Source: Diatrype stigma (Eukaryota > Ascomycota > Sordariomycetes > Xylariales > Diatrypaceae). Taken from it: a stretch of 64,000 nucleotides of DNA. Below, piece after piece: positions 48,001-60,351 of the stretch (its first letter is position 1; each line of letters opens with the position of its first letter). The stretch lies in the NCBI GenBank assembly GCA_022225965.2, contig JAKJXP020000026.1:1-64000 (forward strand), read 5' to 3'. The position numbers were made by a program, and so were the translations under genes. The notes under the pieces were generated by a model, which was not told the DNA's origin, searched no databases, and saw only the letters and a list, made by a program, of their open reading frames with translations.

Positions 48001-48746
48001 AATGTGGAGAATAGAATCTGGTCTTGGAAGGAATTTGTTTATCATTTCTCCGTTCATACTTCGTCTAGCCGTTCCTCCAGAGGGCTCTCTCGCTTCTAGG
48101 TAGTCGATTAGCCCCTTCGTGTCCGTCGTCAAAAAAGATTTACATCCCAACTCCGTGCAATAATAGTCATACACCCGACCTTCTTGGCCGCTCCCACCAC
48201 ACCTCGCTTGCTATGCATCCTTATATACAGACCGAAAGTGAACGCCGAGTGGTAGTTGTAGTTGTAGTAGTAGTAGCCCCAATGTACTATGAAAACTCCA
48301 ATATGCAAGGTGAATAAATCACTTTTGTGTTTGTGTTTGCGTGTGTGTATGTGTGTGTTTGTGGCGACATCCTGTCTCCATCGGTAGAGACATTATATTG
48401 TAGGACAAAAAAGAGGAACTGTGAAATGGAAGGTGACATTGAGGCCAGTAGATTGTTATAACATTTGATAAAACAGCGACTCATAACTCATGATGCCGTA
48501 CTCTGACAGAGGAAATGAAGCGATGGTGAAACGGGTCGGCGTTAAGGTATATGGTATGTCAAAGGAGCTCGTGGTATCATAGAGAATGTTTGTCGTATAT
48601 CAGGATCAAGTATGATGCTGTGGGTATGTGTTTTCGCTAGGTGAAAAGGAAATTAACATAATGATCGTGCCAAAAGATAGGCGCAACCAGTCCCTCACTG
48701 GTTCGAGGAATATGCTGTCGTCGATGTCGTTAAGTCCTAAGACAAC
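45058..48746. other. Intergenic with an AT-richer coding-like relic
   Basis: About 3.7 kb with no intact gene. The part 45780-46440 is lower in GC than its surroundings. It contains a 76-codon open stretch without an early ATG, 46202-46432 plus (includes SDSKYSVDENISDVQYPIG and NSKFWRNLSMSKAAVEMY). Other protein-like stretches lie upstream in other frames. It looks like a decayed gene. The remaining frames (45792-46115 minus, 46078-46413 minus, 46811-47305 plus) are probably chance. Confidence 0.45.
46202..46432 (+). pseudogene. Coding-like relic of an unidentified gene
   Basis: A 76-codon open stretch whose translation has the balanced composition of a real protein. It lacks an initiator in the expected place and sits in an AT-richer patch. 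Upstream, different frames give further protein-like runs (for example LRLKGAWPLAYPKEFNIMG near 46053-46110) interrupted by TAA and TAG. The pattern HNLHGHGM-x4-FWRNLSMSKAAV faintly recalls the N-terminal half of fungal cytochrome P450s, but this is too weak to name it. Confidence 0.35.
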
Positions 48747-50145
48747 CTAGTAGGCGGCGACTGCGGTATGGTAACGGAGAGGGCTCGGCTGAGTCTGATG
48801 GCTTTCCGATCCTCGCCGAGTGAGAAACTGGTTCATAAAGGCTCTAGGGTCGATGCCCTTAGCTGGAAGTGGTAGGCTAAGACGGCGAGGCTTCTTGGTT
48901 TGCCATCTCTCCTTGATGCAGTCGTCGACAAGGGCCATGAGTCCCGTTGCAATAATAACACTGTGCATATTAGTCTCTATATGAAGAAATCGTGAGAGGT
49001 TGAGGCACTTACTCGGCAACGTCCGTTACGGCATCGATGATTTCCGGGTCGCTGATCCACATATGACAAGGAGGAACCCAGCCTCCGGCATGCTCGTCAA
49101 TGGCGATCTGGTTTGGAGATCGAGTCTCGGGAACTATGTGGGCTACCGGAGTATGGTGGTTGCCGTTGCGGAGTAAGTGGAAGGAGACCACGCCCGTGTG
49201 TTTATCGACCACCCTCTTCCAAGAGTACTTGTGACCCCACCACGAAAACTCATACCTCTTCGTAGTCCTGTTCCCTCGTCGCTGTATGTCCACGCGAGCA
49301 TAGTTGGAGAACTCAAGTTTCATGTTGTTTGTCGGGATGGGGCGCGGCTTCTGTTTCTGGTCGGAAGAGAAATTCTGGGCGAAGATGTCGGTAAACTCGT
49401 CCTCCGCCTCCATAGCCGAATTGCTTGTTCCAGGTCTACTCTTGGTGTTGAGCATGGAACCAGCAGTCGGTGTGCGCTTGAGTTGCGGTCGCCCCGTAAG
49501 AGTCTTCATCGCACTCGACACGGAGCGTTGCAATGAAGGACGCGTCGCGGCCGTCGGTTCAACATACTTCCGTTTTGAGTTGCAGACTTCGCGACCAGAA
49601 TCCCGGCAATACCTCCGAAGTGAGAAATCCCGTCTGCTAAGGTCATACATGCGCAAGTGAAACAGCTGAATAGTCCTTCTCCGCCGACCAGAAACCACCG
49701 TATCGACCCGCAGGTTCATGTTCCCGTCTGGTGTGAAATCGTCATGACGGATCGTCAACCGGTTCATTGATGGGAAGAGAGCGGCGAAATCCTCTGGCGT
49801 CGAGGGGCGGACATTGGTCTCCTCTATCTCATGGCGGTAGATGGGTAATGGCGGGATCTCGGGATAATCCAGGCCATCCTCCACATCCGTGTCTTCAATC
49901 TCAGCAGTAGATGCTTGTGATGAGTAAGTATCGACGGATGACCGTGGATATAGGCTCGTCGAGGGAGACAGGTCCTCATCGTAGCTTGACACCCGGAGAT
50001 CAGGAGCTTTCGAGTTCGACCCCTTCGTAGACGGTCTTGGGCTGCCGTAAGACGACGTGGGAGCAGTGCTGCGAGAGTCGCAAGACTCATCCGAGCCTCG
50101 TGAACTCTCGGTGTGCTGAGAGACGACGACCTTTCTTCGCGACAT
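48747..50145 (-). CDS. Conserved-looking fungal protein of unknown function
   Basis: Two exons, 50145-49013 and 48960-48747, give 448 residues. I do not recognise the family. The first 90 residues are Ser/Asp-rich and probably disordered; an acidic, Pro-rich segment follows (EDTDVEDGLDYPEIPPLP). The middle holds a basic block (SGRRRRTIQLFHLRMYDLSRRDFSLRRYCRDSGREVC) and a second Ser-rich linker. The C-terminal region LEFSNYARVDIQRRGNRTTK with YEFSWWGHKYSW looks like an antiparallel beta fold, ending in helical DVADVIIATGLMALVDDCIKERW. The splice was chosen because the CACAG acceptor at 48961 restores phase and continuity; nearer acceptors give stops or the wrong frame. No signal peptide or membrane segment is seen. 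Confidence 0.72.
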
Positions 50146-53100
50146 GGTGTAGGGAGGATATGGGTTGAGGTTAGGCTAAGTCGATGATGATGACTACAGA
50201 TCAACTGAAGAGTGGACGCAGCCTAGGCAGCCGGAGTTTTCTTATATCTGCCTCTAGGTATGCAGTGTTTTATGTACGTAGATGTCTCAGGGTCTCCTTG
50301 TAGGTTAGGCGATAAGTGGGAACTCATGCAAGTCAGATTCTGTTGATTCGACAGAGCGGCAGGGGTTGGTTGGCGCCTGAGAACGGTGGTTTCCCGGAAC
50401 GGTAACGCTTTAAGCTTTTTGGCCGTATGTAGGCCTCGGGCGAGGGTCGAACTGAGGCCTAAATACTTGTTTGGAGGGGTAGGTATAGGGAGGAGGTCGA
50501 TGTTTGGGGAGTAGGGGGAGCAGGGTAGAGCAGGGGAGCAGGGGAGCAGGGGAGCAGAGCAGGGGAGCAGAAAGCAGGGCTCTCGATGTCTTGTGCTGAG
50601 GTAACGGCAACTAGTTATGTAGGCCAGTGTTCAATGCATTACACACTACAGAATTGGCGACAGATATTATGTGTATGAATGATGCTGGATTGTCCATTAT
50701 AAGAAAAAACGAGAATAGCTGACTGGAGCAACATGGCACGACGAGAGAGCTAGGGTAGCTACGTAAAGTGGAATGATGGGGAAGCTTCACGGGCGATTGG
50801 TAAGAGCTCACTTAGCTGACGGCATTTTCACCAGTTTCACGGAGGGTCAAGGGCCAAGTGCGCCATACAACGCACCCACGGACTAAGATCGGAGGCGACC
50901 AGAAGCATCTCATAACTGATAATACATCTTCTGACTCCCAGAGGTATGTATCAAGTATGGTAGCATCGAGATGGGATAGCCAGGTAAGCCCCCCTTCGCC
51001 CTTCGCCCTTCTTACTTCTTGCATACTGGTTCTTGCATCCTGGCCCTTTACGGGGTATTCCAGGGCGGCTCCCGTTGGTAGACGGGCAGAGATGACCGGG
51101 GCTTCATAGGCCATCTATCGTCATGATTGAATGGCTGCAGGTTGACGAGATCCCCTCCCCTTGATCCTGGAGGGTGATGAGCCAAACACTGCCAGAGCCG
51201 GTTTTGGGAAGCAGTGGACGGGGTGGGGGGATAGGCTGGACAAGCGGGATAGGTTGGATAGGCTGGGCAGGACTGCGCCGTGAACGGTGATTGAATGAAT
51301 TTCGTCAAGCGAGTGGGAGGTGGAGGTGCGTCTGTGGTGGAGGTGGGCGGCGGTGGTGGTGGTGGTGGTGGTGGTGATGGTGGGTTGGTGGGCTGGTGAG
51401 GAAGTGGGCTGGTGGGTTCGGGTGGCAGGTGGAACCACTTTGCAGTCAGACAGACCCGAGGACACTGCAGGTGCAGTTCTGACAGTCTGCTGCTGCTCCT
51501 GCCGCTGCTCCCTGGGGCTCTGGCACCGCTGGCGTGATACCAGAACACCACTAAGTCCTGTATGGACCTAAGTTGTATGTATGTATGTAGGTAGGTAGCT
51601 AGGATACGCGGGTATATGTATGTAGGCACGTTCTGCATGGAGGTCGTAGCTTTGGCTATAAGGCACAATATCCAGAATGTATCCAGAATATCTAACAATA
51701 CCAGGTAACTATAGGTTGCATTCCAGGTTGTATAACCGTATAACTGCAGCCTGCAGATACTCACATACCTAACCAACTGCCTACATACCTATACCTGGGC
51801 TGCCTGGGTGCATACAGGATTAGCGAGCGGCAATTCCTATTCGGCCCACTAATGATAGCGCTTCACGACCGCTGCTGCCGCTCTGCCGCTCTACCGCTTC
51901 GCCGCTCTCCCAGCTCACTATCAGGGTTGTTTACTTATATATGTAGTTAGAGCATCTCTCAAGCTTTCTGAAGAACTTTACATAGTAGGTAGGTATATAC
52001 CAGGCAGGTAGGTAGCTTGTTGGAGACCCCAAAACTGTTACCTGTAGGAAGCCGTTGTTCTAGGTATGGAGACGGCACCTCAAGACTCATGTTCGGAAGC
52101 GCTTGAGCAGTTGGATCGTGCAACTGTAACATTGAAGGTGGAAGGCAAATATAACCTACTGGTTTCGGGACTGTGTAGGGTCGTTGTGTCGGTCAACACA
52201 TATGCAGCCCTCTGGGTTTTGCCCTCACGTTTATCATGTGTGAGGCGCTCAAGTCGTGGAACGGAAGAGTTTGACACAGTCCTTCTAATTAGTCTTTACA
52301 ATGGGGTTTCGTTTCATCCTTTTTTTGTTTTGTTTTTTGTTTTCTTCTAGTCCCGAAGCAAAGGGTCGCCTGCGTATCTAGGGGATGGATCTGCCTGCAT
52401 CCTGCACGTCTGCATGTAAACGGGCGAGCGAACGCGGACGCCGAAGATATCTCGGGATCTTGGGAATTGGCCGGTGACAATGACCCGGATTTTTACCTTG
52501 GTTCAGTCAGCTCTTTGGCTATTTCCTTTGGTGGTCACGATGGTCCAGATTGTCTCGAAGCAGATCGACTAACTTATTCGATAGTACCAAGCAGTCAGGT
52601 ATCTTAAGATTGTCCCTAAAGTGGGAGGTCCTCCCGTTGCATTGTAGCGAGGGAACTAGTAGTCTAATACATAAGCATACTGGGTTCATCATCTCCAAAA
52701 CCTGAAGTGAAGGATGGAATTATTGATTGATCACGACTCCAGACTGGAAACGGCCGATTGGTGTTTCTGCGAAAGGGTAGCAACTATTGTCCCAGCTAGT
52801 TTGGTCTAGACTTTGCACGAGCTTTCCTACATATGTACTTGTGCTAGGAGCTTACGCCGTATCCCGTCCCACGTTTGATGGTTCCTAAAGGGTCGGACAA
52901 GACCGACGGGAAGATTGCTATTGGTGTTCTGTCGCCCTGTTGCGGGATGTAAAATGCAGTGTTGATGACTGATGGCAACTATTGTCTGTCACGTTGGATA
53001 TCAAAAATGTCAAATGTCAAATGTCAAATGGCAACCTTTCAGGCCTATGTTCCTCTCCCCATAGCGCTCCCCGACATTCCGACATGGTTCCTTACTACCT

Positions 53101-56100
53101 AATGAGACTCTTACTAAGGTGCTAAGGAACATTTTGGAAGTTACCCCTCGTGCCCCTCCGGCTTTGGCCTTTTTCATTGAAGTCGCCGAAACTCGCTATA
53201 GTGATCAGCCACGTTGCTGCGGTCTCACCGTACCTATTGGTCTCACCGTGTCGCTGAGTAAATTTATATAGGTACCTACTAATGAATATTGAAGCCATAT
53301 CGCAAATTTGCCTAGGTACCGAGGTCGGTACGTAACTACACACTTTAGGTAATGTACCTACCTCACAGGAATAATCCTTGCTGCAGGTGTGAAACAGCCT
53401 GAGCTTCCTGTCAGTCTGTCACCTGATGCGAATTGCAGACACTCGCGGACGGAAAGCTGCAGCTGGCAAGCATCATGACGTGAAGGTTCCTTCCCGAGGT
53501 CTCCAGCTATACCCTACCTAGTACGAAGGTAGCGGCCAAAAGTATGCGAACTGCTTTACTTTTCCTTACAGTCTGCTGGGTCGTAGTTTTATACAGTATA
53601 CATAGGAACACAGGCGGCCAAGACTATGTTAGGGCAGCTAAATGGCTTAAGTCCCCTAAAAACATTCCAGTTCAGGACGTATCTGGGGCTCGTAATAGGG
53701 CGCAATTTAGCAGCCGTACGCTAATTCGGCTTAAGACTGAAGTATACTGTCCAAATCTGAGGATCGCCATACTGTCTCTTGCCGTGGAGCAGTTCGCATA
53801 CTTTTGGCCGCTACCTTCGTACTAACCTTAAATCTGTGTTAACAGCCAGGTACGAAGGACTTGGGATTTCTCATCTGAAGGCTGAAGCTCATATGAAGTT
53901 CACAGCACAGCTTCTTTTCTTCTGAGTGCTGCCTCCCGACTGCAGCGCCTTTTCTCATAACCCATCCAATCGGTCTGTATACGACCATGGTATCGCGTAG
54001 ACCCATCAGGCCTAAGCCCATCGCCCAATCAGGTATACATCCATAACTAGTAGTATCGTCCTCGACCTCGGGTTATTCATGAAAAAAAAAGCAGCGTATT
54101 ACGTGTCACGCCAAACCGCAGAAACCCGCCCCAGGATTTGCCGATGATGCCCAACCCATGGAACCTGCTATGGTGCACACTTGCAACAGCCCGGGTGGCC
54201 TCTCCTATTTCACTCTTCCCAAAAGCCCCCTTCTGATCTCTCCCCTTCTTCTTGTCGTCAGGGCTGCAACAGTGAGAGCTGCAGTCGATTGGTGCTCGAC
54301 CGAGCCGGCGATGGTGTTCAATGTATTTCCAATACACACACCAATGATGCATACTTGCCTATCTATACCTACCCTTTGTATGGCTGGGCCAGGTAGGTAT
54401 GCTTACCTATGAAAACCAACCTCTCGGCTTCAGGATGTTGTACGAGGAGCGCTTACCTTAAAAGCTGTGTCCCGAGTCCCACTCCGCAGTGCTATAGACC
54501 AATGATCTCGGAATGCGTATCCTGCATCGTAAGGACGGGGATGGTATATCAATTCTGCTGTCTCATAGGTCTCTTCCAGTTTAGCGGCCTGTGAAAATCC
54601 TCGATCGGTTGACTGAAAGAAATTCAGCGATTCGTCACGACAGCACCGACTTGGGGAAAACCGTCGATCTTCGCCCACTCTTTCCCCATCTCAGACCCCA
54701 TCTCAGATGCTTGGATGCTTACATAGTTAGTAGATGCTTGGCTTGGCTCTTACGAGGGGCCTCTCACCCTCTTAGGGAATTGTGGTTCAGATGCTCTTTA
54801 GCTATCACTCTAACTATCAAGGGCTGTCTGGGTAGATGCTCCTCAGGTAAGCGACTCTTCACTTATCAATGGGAATCTGGTTAGTGCGTAGATTTGTTGT
54901 TCATCTCTTTTCGACTTTGCTGCAGGGAGTCTGTTCTGGAGCACTGGTGTGTCAGCTGTTCATTCGCTGCCATATTTAGGTCCGATCTCGAATGCCAAAT
55001 CCCATGTTGCTACCTAGGCACATGCATTGGCAGTCTACGCAGAGACTCAATTGCCAGCCACGTGCTTACGACGCCATCTTGCGCATTCTGGAAACCCTAG
55101 GGTTGCTTTCCTCGTCGCATACATATCGCATGTCGCATATCGCATACATAGTACAGGACAGCCGACAGCGCGCCCGCCGCACGGCTCGTTAGTTGGCCCT
55201 TTCCTTTGGGATCTGTCTGTCCTCCTCGGATCTTTCCCTCCAAAGACGTTGAGCCCCGTGCTGCGGTTGCTAGACGACACGAGATTTCGCGTGTCGGGTC
55301 ATCATGCCGCATGCATTCTCCTATAAGCGCATCGGGTTTTTCACGACACGGCAGCGGGACTTCCAAGTCGGTTCTCGGTTCGCTATGTCTGCGTTGTCCG
55401 GCCTAGCTTTAATATTCTAGACCCGCCGTCTGATCCTTTCCGAACACTTCGTGACCTAAGATGGGGCGCGCTTGGACGGAAAAGTGCCTGATGTTGTTCA
55501 ATGCCACGTCCACATCATTGCTATTCCGCAGCTCTAGACAACTCAGAGTCGTCATTTCTAGCTATCTCATGCGTGTAATAGGAACCACCACGCCTAGGAA
55601 GTTTCATCCTTTGCTCCGGGATGTTGGTGCTCGTCACTAGGTCGGATCACCAGTTTCAGTTCCTCAAGAAGTATATACTCTCTCTATACTACAGAGTGAT
55701 GAAGCAGAAGCTAATCCAGACCGTGTTCTACACTTCTGATGCTGTCTATTTGATCGCAAAAGTCCGTTGATCAGCTTGATCTACAGATGTACCAGTCGCG
55801 TACGCAACAGTTTGTCCTGCCACGCACCCCACAATGCAGGTTGCCGAAGTCGGTAACCCAGGTTGCTGGATGCTCTCGGTTGGCTGTTTTTGTGACCCTC
55901 CTGACGCAATTGGAGCCAATTTCAAAGAGTGCAGACGCGTTAACGGGTCACTAAAGCAGCTAACAGGCGTGTTACCATTGCACATTACGGCTTGGATATA
56001 TTCCCCGTACGGATAAGCAGCCGTCGTACAATGATAACAAGTGCTCGTCATTTCCACAGCATCGGGTCCTTTAGGGGTCATATGTCTATTGCTGAAAACC

Positions 56101-59100
56101 TCGAGCCGTCCTAATGCTGTGTCGACGGGAATAGCCGCGGATGCTATCCGAGCAAAGCGGACCCCAGTGCCCAATAGTTCGTGATGCCTTCATGGTTTAG
56201 CCCTTGCTCCTGTGAAGCCGGTTGAGAGGGTGAATATCAACGGAGCGTGGCGAACAGACATAGACTGTGAACATCGCCCGGAGAACTATGGCCCTGAATG
56301 TATTGGTAGCGGCTTTTGAGCGCGCTCAGCGGAGTCCAGATGTCAACTCCTGCACTTTTTTGGGCAGTGGCTGTCCCGTATAGGGATGTATAGCTCGTCG
56401 CTTGCACCGCTGGCCCTGGAAAAAAAAAAAAAAAAACTTTCAGGGCGAATAAACGTCCACAAAATAAGGCTGTGTGCTTACTGGACCACGCTCTCTATCG
56501 GGCCGCATCCTGATGCGTTTTCGGTAAGGTGTTTGTCTTGGAAATATGCAGGCCGTTCTTGTTTGGATAGCCCATTGCCCCTTCGAGGAATGCCCTATTC
56601 ACCATTACTACCCCTGAATTGGAGATGTATGTCTCACTCACACTTGGATTGGGCACTCACAGCCTCATGGTAGCTCGCGGCTCTATGCTGCCGCACGAAG
56701 CTATTCACATGTTTCTCCTGATCTGATGGCTGCCTAGGTACCTGAGGCCCAATTCCAAACCCATGTGCCTTTGGAAAAAAGGGTGAAAAAAATTCCGAGC
56801 GCAGGGGAAAAAAGCGACCGCTTCCCAAGAGCTGCTCTACCTACCGTCCTACCTGAGGGGGGTCATAAGACGCAACCCTACTTGCAGTCAGGTCTTTCTC
56901 ATTGGGTCCCCCACGGCAGCACCAAGCCGCCGATTCTCAGCATTGGCTACAGCATTAATTAAATCCTCGATAAATCCCGTCGCCGTCCTGCGCATTTTCA
57001 TAAATCGCTCATCATCATCGCTCATTCATCCCATTTGTATGTATAGCCCACCTGACTTTCGCGACAAATTCCGAACCAATCTAGGCCGGGCGATCGAGAT
57101 TTTTCTTTTTCTCGCGGGGCGGCAGGTGAGGGTGACTCCTTCGCACCCTCATTTGTTAGCCGCCACTCTGGGCCTTCTCCGAATCAAACGTTCGAAGAAA
57201 AACTTTTCTTCTATTCTCAGATCTACTACGTAAAGACATGAAATACCCCTGTTCATTTCTGCGCCTCAATAACTGGCGGGCGACGCTGAGGTCGTGTAAG
57301 GAGAATCTGTAGGTACTATGCAGCAGGACTCCCGAGATCCTGCAAGTGATGTTTTAACTCGGAAAGGAATGAAAGAAAGGCGAAAACGATACTGCTTACC
57401 CAACAACTCCGTCACTGTGCAAACGGTGACCATCGTGTTATGCAGCCAGACTCGACGCTCATTGGCTTTTCTCACCGCCACGCACCGTGATTGAACGGGC
57501 CGGAGAAGTTGTCACTGGTTTCTTCGTCGCCGCCGCCATCGTCTGCAGGGATATTCCCCCGTGCCCTTTCCTGTTCCAGTCAGCGAGGAGAATCCGGGGT
57601 AGGTTCTTGCGACCGACCGGATTTCTCTTTCTTACTTCTCTCCTTTCTTTTTTCTTTCTAGAAGTCCTGTTGGTGGTGGTGGTACCAATTACGGTTCTCA
57701 GCATCCGACGTCTCGTCCGCCCACCTCTTGCCACTGATGGTCGGAGATCCTGTATGGTCTGCTGTGACTTCATAGATCCCGCGGTAACATCTCGGTTACG
57801 ACTTCCTTCCTCTTGCTAGAATCTCCGTCGACGTCAGCTATATTGGATTTAGGGGGGCGAAGGGGTCTTGCAGAGCTGCTTACCTCTTAGCTAGCTTCAC
57901 GACCCGAGTCATGTGCCCCTGAACTAGGCCTCGAGGAAAGGGTTTCGAAAATATAGATACATGACAGTCTTTGTAGAACATGAATAGTCAATCATGTGGA
58001 AGTTATCTTTGTTATCAAGTCTCGTGGTTAAGATATCCATACGTGCTCGCCTTGTCAGTCCGGATCAAATCGCCCACCAATCAGCTCGCTCAGTAGGCAT
58101 GTATGCCTACTCATAGGCCACGAGCTGGGGCAGCCCAAACAAGATTAACAGCACATGATGGCCTCGAGGAAGGATGCCCAACTGGTAGCTGGCATACGTA
58201 ATATATCGGGCTACGTACTCATCTCTTACTTCGAGGTAATAGGGGGTGGGTGTCTTGACAAGGAAAGAAGTCATTCACACATCGGCCCCCTTTCCTTATC
58301 CTGGCTCATATCAGTACAGTAGCATGGATAGCTGACACGAGGAATAACCATGAATATAATATACTCCAATGTATGGCTCACACGGAGGGACTTACCAAGA
58401 CTCAATGATGACACTGTCGCCAATTTGTGAAATAGAAATAAATATCAGCTCTGTGGGTACCATGGATTATCAAAGTATAGACTAGAGCTCGTGTAGAGAG
58501 TGACAGCTGTTGATTTGTCTCGATGGCACGGGCTTGGACCATTTCTAGCTTATTTACATGTAATTAACCTCAAACCACGCACAGATGACACGAAACGAAG
58601 CGTATATATAATGTAGGTAGCTGGCAGCTCCAGGTATTGGTAGGTTAGATCTCTGGCTCCCTTATTTCACGGTCCCATGTGTACTTGGATATCAGGTATA
58701 GGAGCAACGAGATTACCATGGCAAGCGCCCTTATTCGAAGAGAGACCTGGATAATGATCCAGGGCACATACACACCATCATCGTAGGTTTATACTACATA
58801 GTTACTGTCTATGGCGCAACAAATAGAACGCCCCTGCTCTCTCCTCACTCGCCCCCTCCACCCCCTACCCCTTTATCCCTTTCCTCACCATACCTTCACG
58901 AAGTTATCGGATAGTGACATCAACACCAAAACACCCTTCCATTATTGACAGCCATCAACACCTCATTGAATGCAGCACTAGCTAACTATCAACCAGCCAT
59001 ATACCGGGCGCCACATACTTGATAGTAGAAGGATGATGCAGGTGAGCAAACTGTACGAAGGCTCCAACGTGAAGGTGCAAATATCATGCTCTCCAAGAAC

Positions 59101-60351
59101 ACATAGTATTGCTCGAAACACTGATTCTGCAGCACCTAACTATCTTTCGGGGGGTGGGAAGGACACTGGAGCACAGGCGTCTGCGTATACTTGGCAGCTC
59201 AAGGGATTATCTAAATCTACCCACCCACCTCTGAGTAAGTAGTAAGTATGATACGTATCTAAGCCGGCCAGTTGCTTGTAATTGCAGCCGTGTAGTTGGG
59301 CGTTGGCTTCTGTCAGGTAAGAACAAGGGGATGGATCTTTCTATCTACCCATCTATCTACATATGGACAGACGTTGTATATTACTCAATAGATATAAGAT
59401 GAAGGGGAATGCTCGTAATGTAGATATTTCTTTGTCATCCTTCTTCTTGCTTTATATAGGTATGACTCACGAACAACACCCACGATGACGATGCCTGTCA
59501 ACAACGATACTTTAGAGACAAAGGTACTTATCTACATACTAAGTCGTGTTAAGTTGAGTATTGTACGTGAATCTATACAGCAGTGCCATTAGAAAGTAAA
59601 CTACACATGGGTACATAGTTCGTCAGCTAGTGATTTGGCCATCCCGTCAATGAACCAGCCAAGCGAGCACACGATGACTGACTGAACTACACCCAAAGGT
59701 CCGCAACCCGTGGTGGCACTATCTTCCATGCCTCTATATATCCTTACTCACCCGTCGCTTCTTCGACTGCTTCATTTTTCCTAGTCTGCTCTCCACAGGA
59801 AATGAATCTTCAACGCAAGCAAGTCTCCACAAAACGCCTTACTGCCATCATAACACATACCTACATCAACGCAACAAACACAATGTACACTTCTCTTTCT
59901 TATTCTTCTGTTGAACGAGCGGGCATTGATTGATTGATGTCATATCTTCACACTTCTTAATTCAATTCTCTCCCCCCTTGAAAACTCTCTTCCATAATCA
60001 TCCCGTCCACCATTCCTCCCTTCATCCATACATCCATCTATTCATCTATTCTCACACCCAACTGCCGCCGCCGCCACCGCTACTACTACTAAGTCCACCG
60101 CCGTGTTGGAGGTAAATACTACTACTACCAATACTATCACTACCAGGCACGATGGCGGGGCGTTGCAGACCATCCGGGCCGACCCTCACGAGCACCGGGA
60201 GGATATACTCATACTCGTACGAAGACCGCTGCTGGAGGCGACGGTGTAACTGGGGTTGGGTTTGGGGCTGGGGCTGGGGCCGGGGGTAGTAGTGATGATG
60301 GTACTGCTCCTCCCACTCCCGCTCCCGCTCCCACCTGCCGGGTTTGGGGTT
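50146..60351. other. 10-kb gene-poor interval
   Basis: No convincing intact gene in over 10 kb. It contains a GGGAGCA-type minisatellite at 50513-50571, a GGT repeat at 51343-51378, the MITE-like element at 53521-53822, an 18-nt A run at 56420-56437, and a small palindrome at 58092-58111. The minus frame 55746-56081 (111 codons from an ATG, Cys-containing) is the most protein-like of many short frames but shows no domain. Poor coding signal may also reflect non-coding RNAs or decayed sequence that I cannot recognise. Confidence 0.45.
53521..53822. mobile_element. MITE-like element with 34-bp perfect terminal inverted repeats and TA duplication
   Basis: The left end 53521-53554 (GTACGAAGGTAGCGGCC...) is repeated as an exact reverse complement at 53789-53822. 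The pair is flanked on both sides by TA (53519-53520 and 53823-53824). A TA target-site duplication with long inverted repeats is the hallmark of the Tc1/mariner superfamily, which in fungi includes pogo/Fot1-like families. At 302 bp it is too short for a transposase; the 93-codon frame inside has no transposase motif. It is therefore a non-autonomous copy that would need a transposase elsewhere. Perfect repeat ends suggest recent insertion. Confidence 0.9.

Noticed and set aside
56420..56437. 18-nt A run as a poly(A) tail of a retroposed gene
   Set aside because: No coding-like sequence lies upstream in the right orientation and no target-site duplication is visible.
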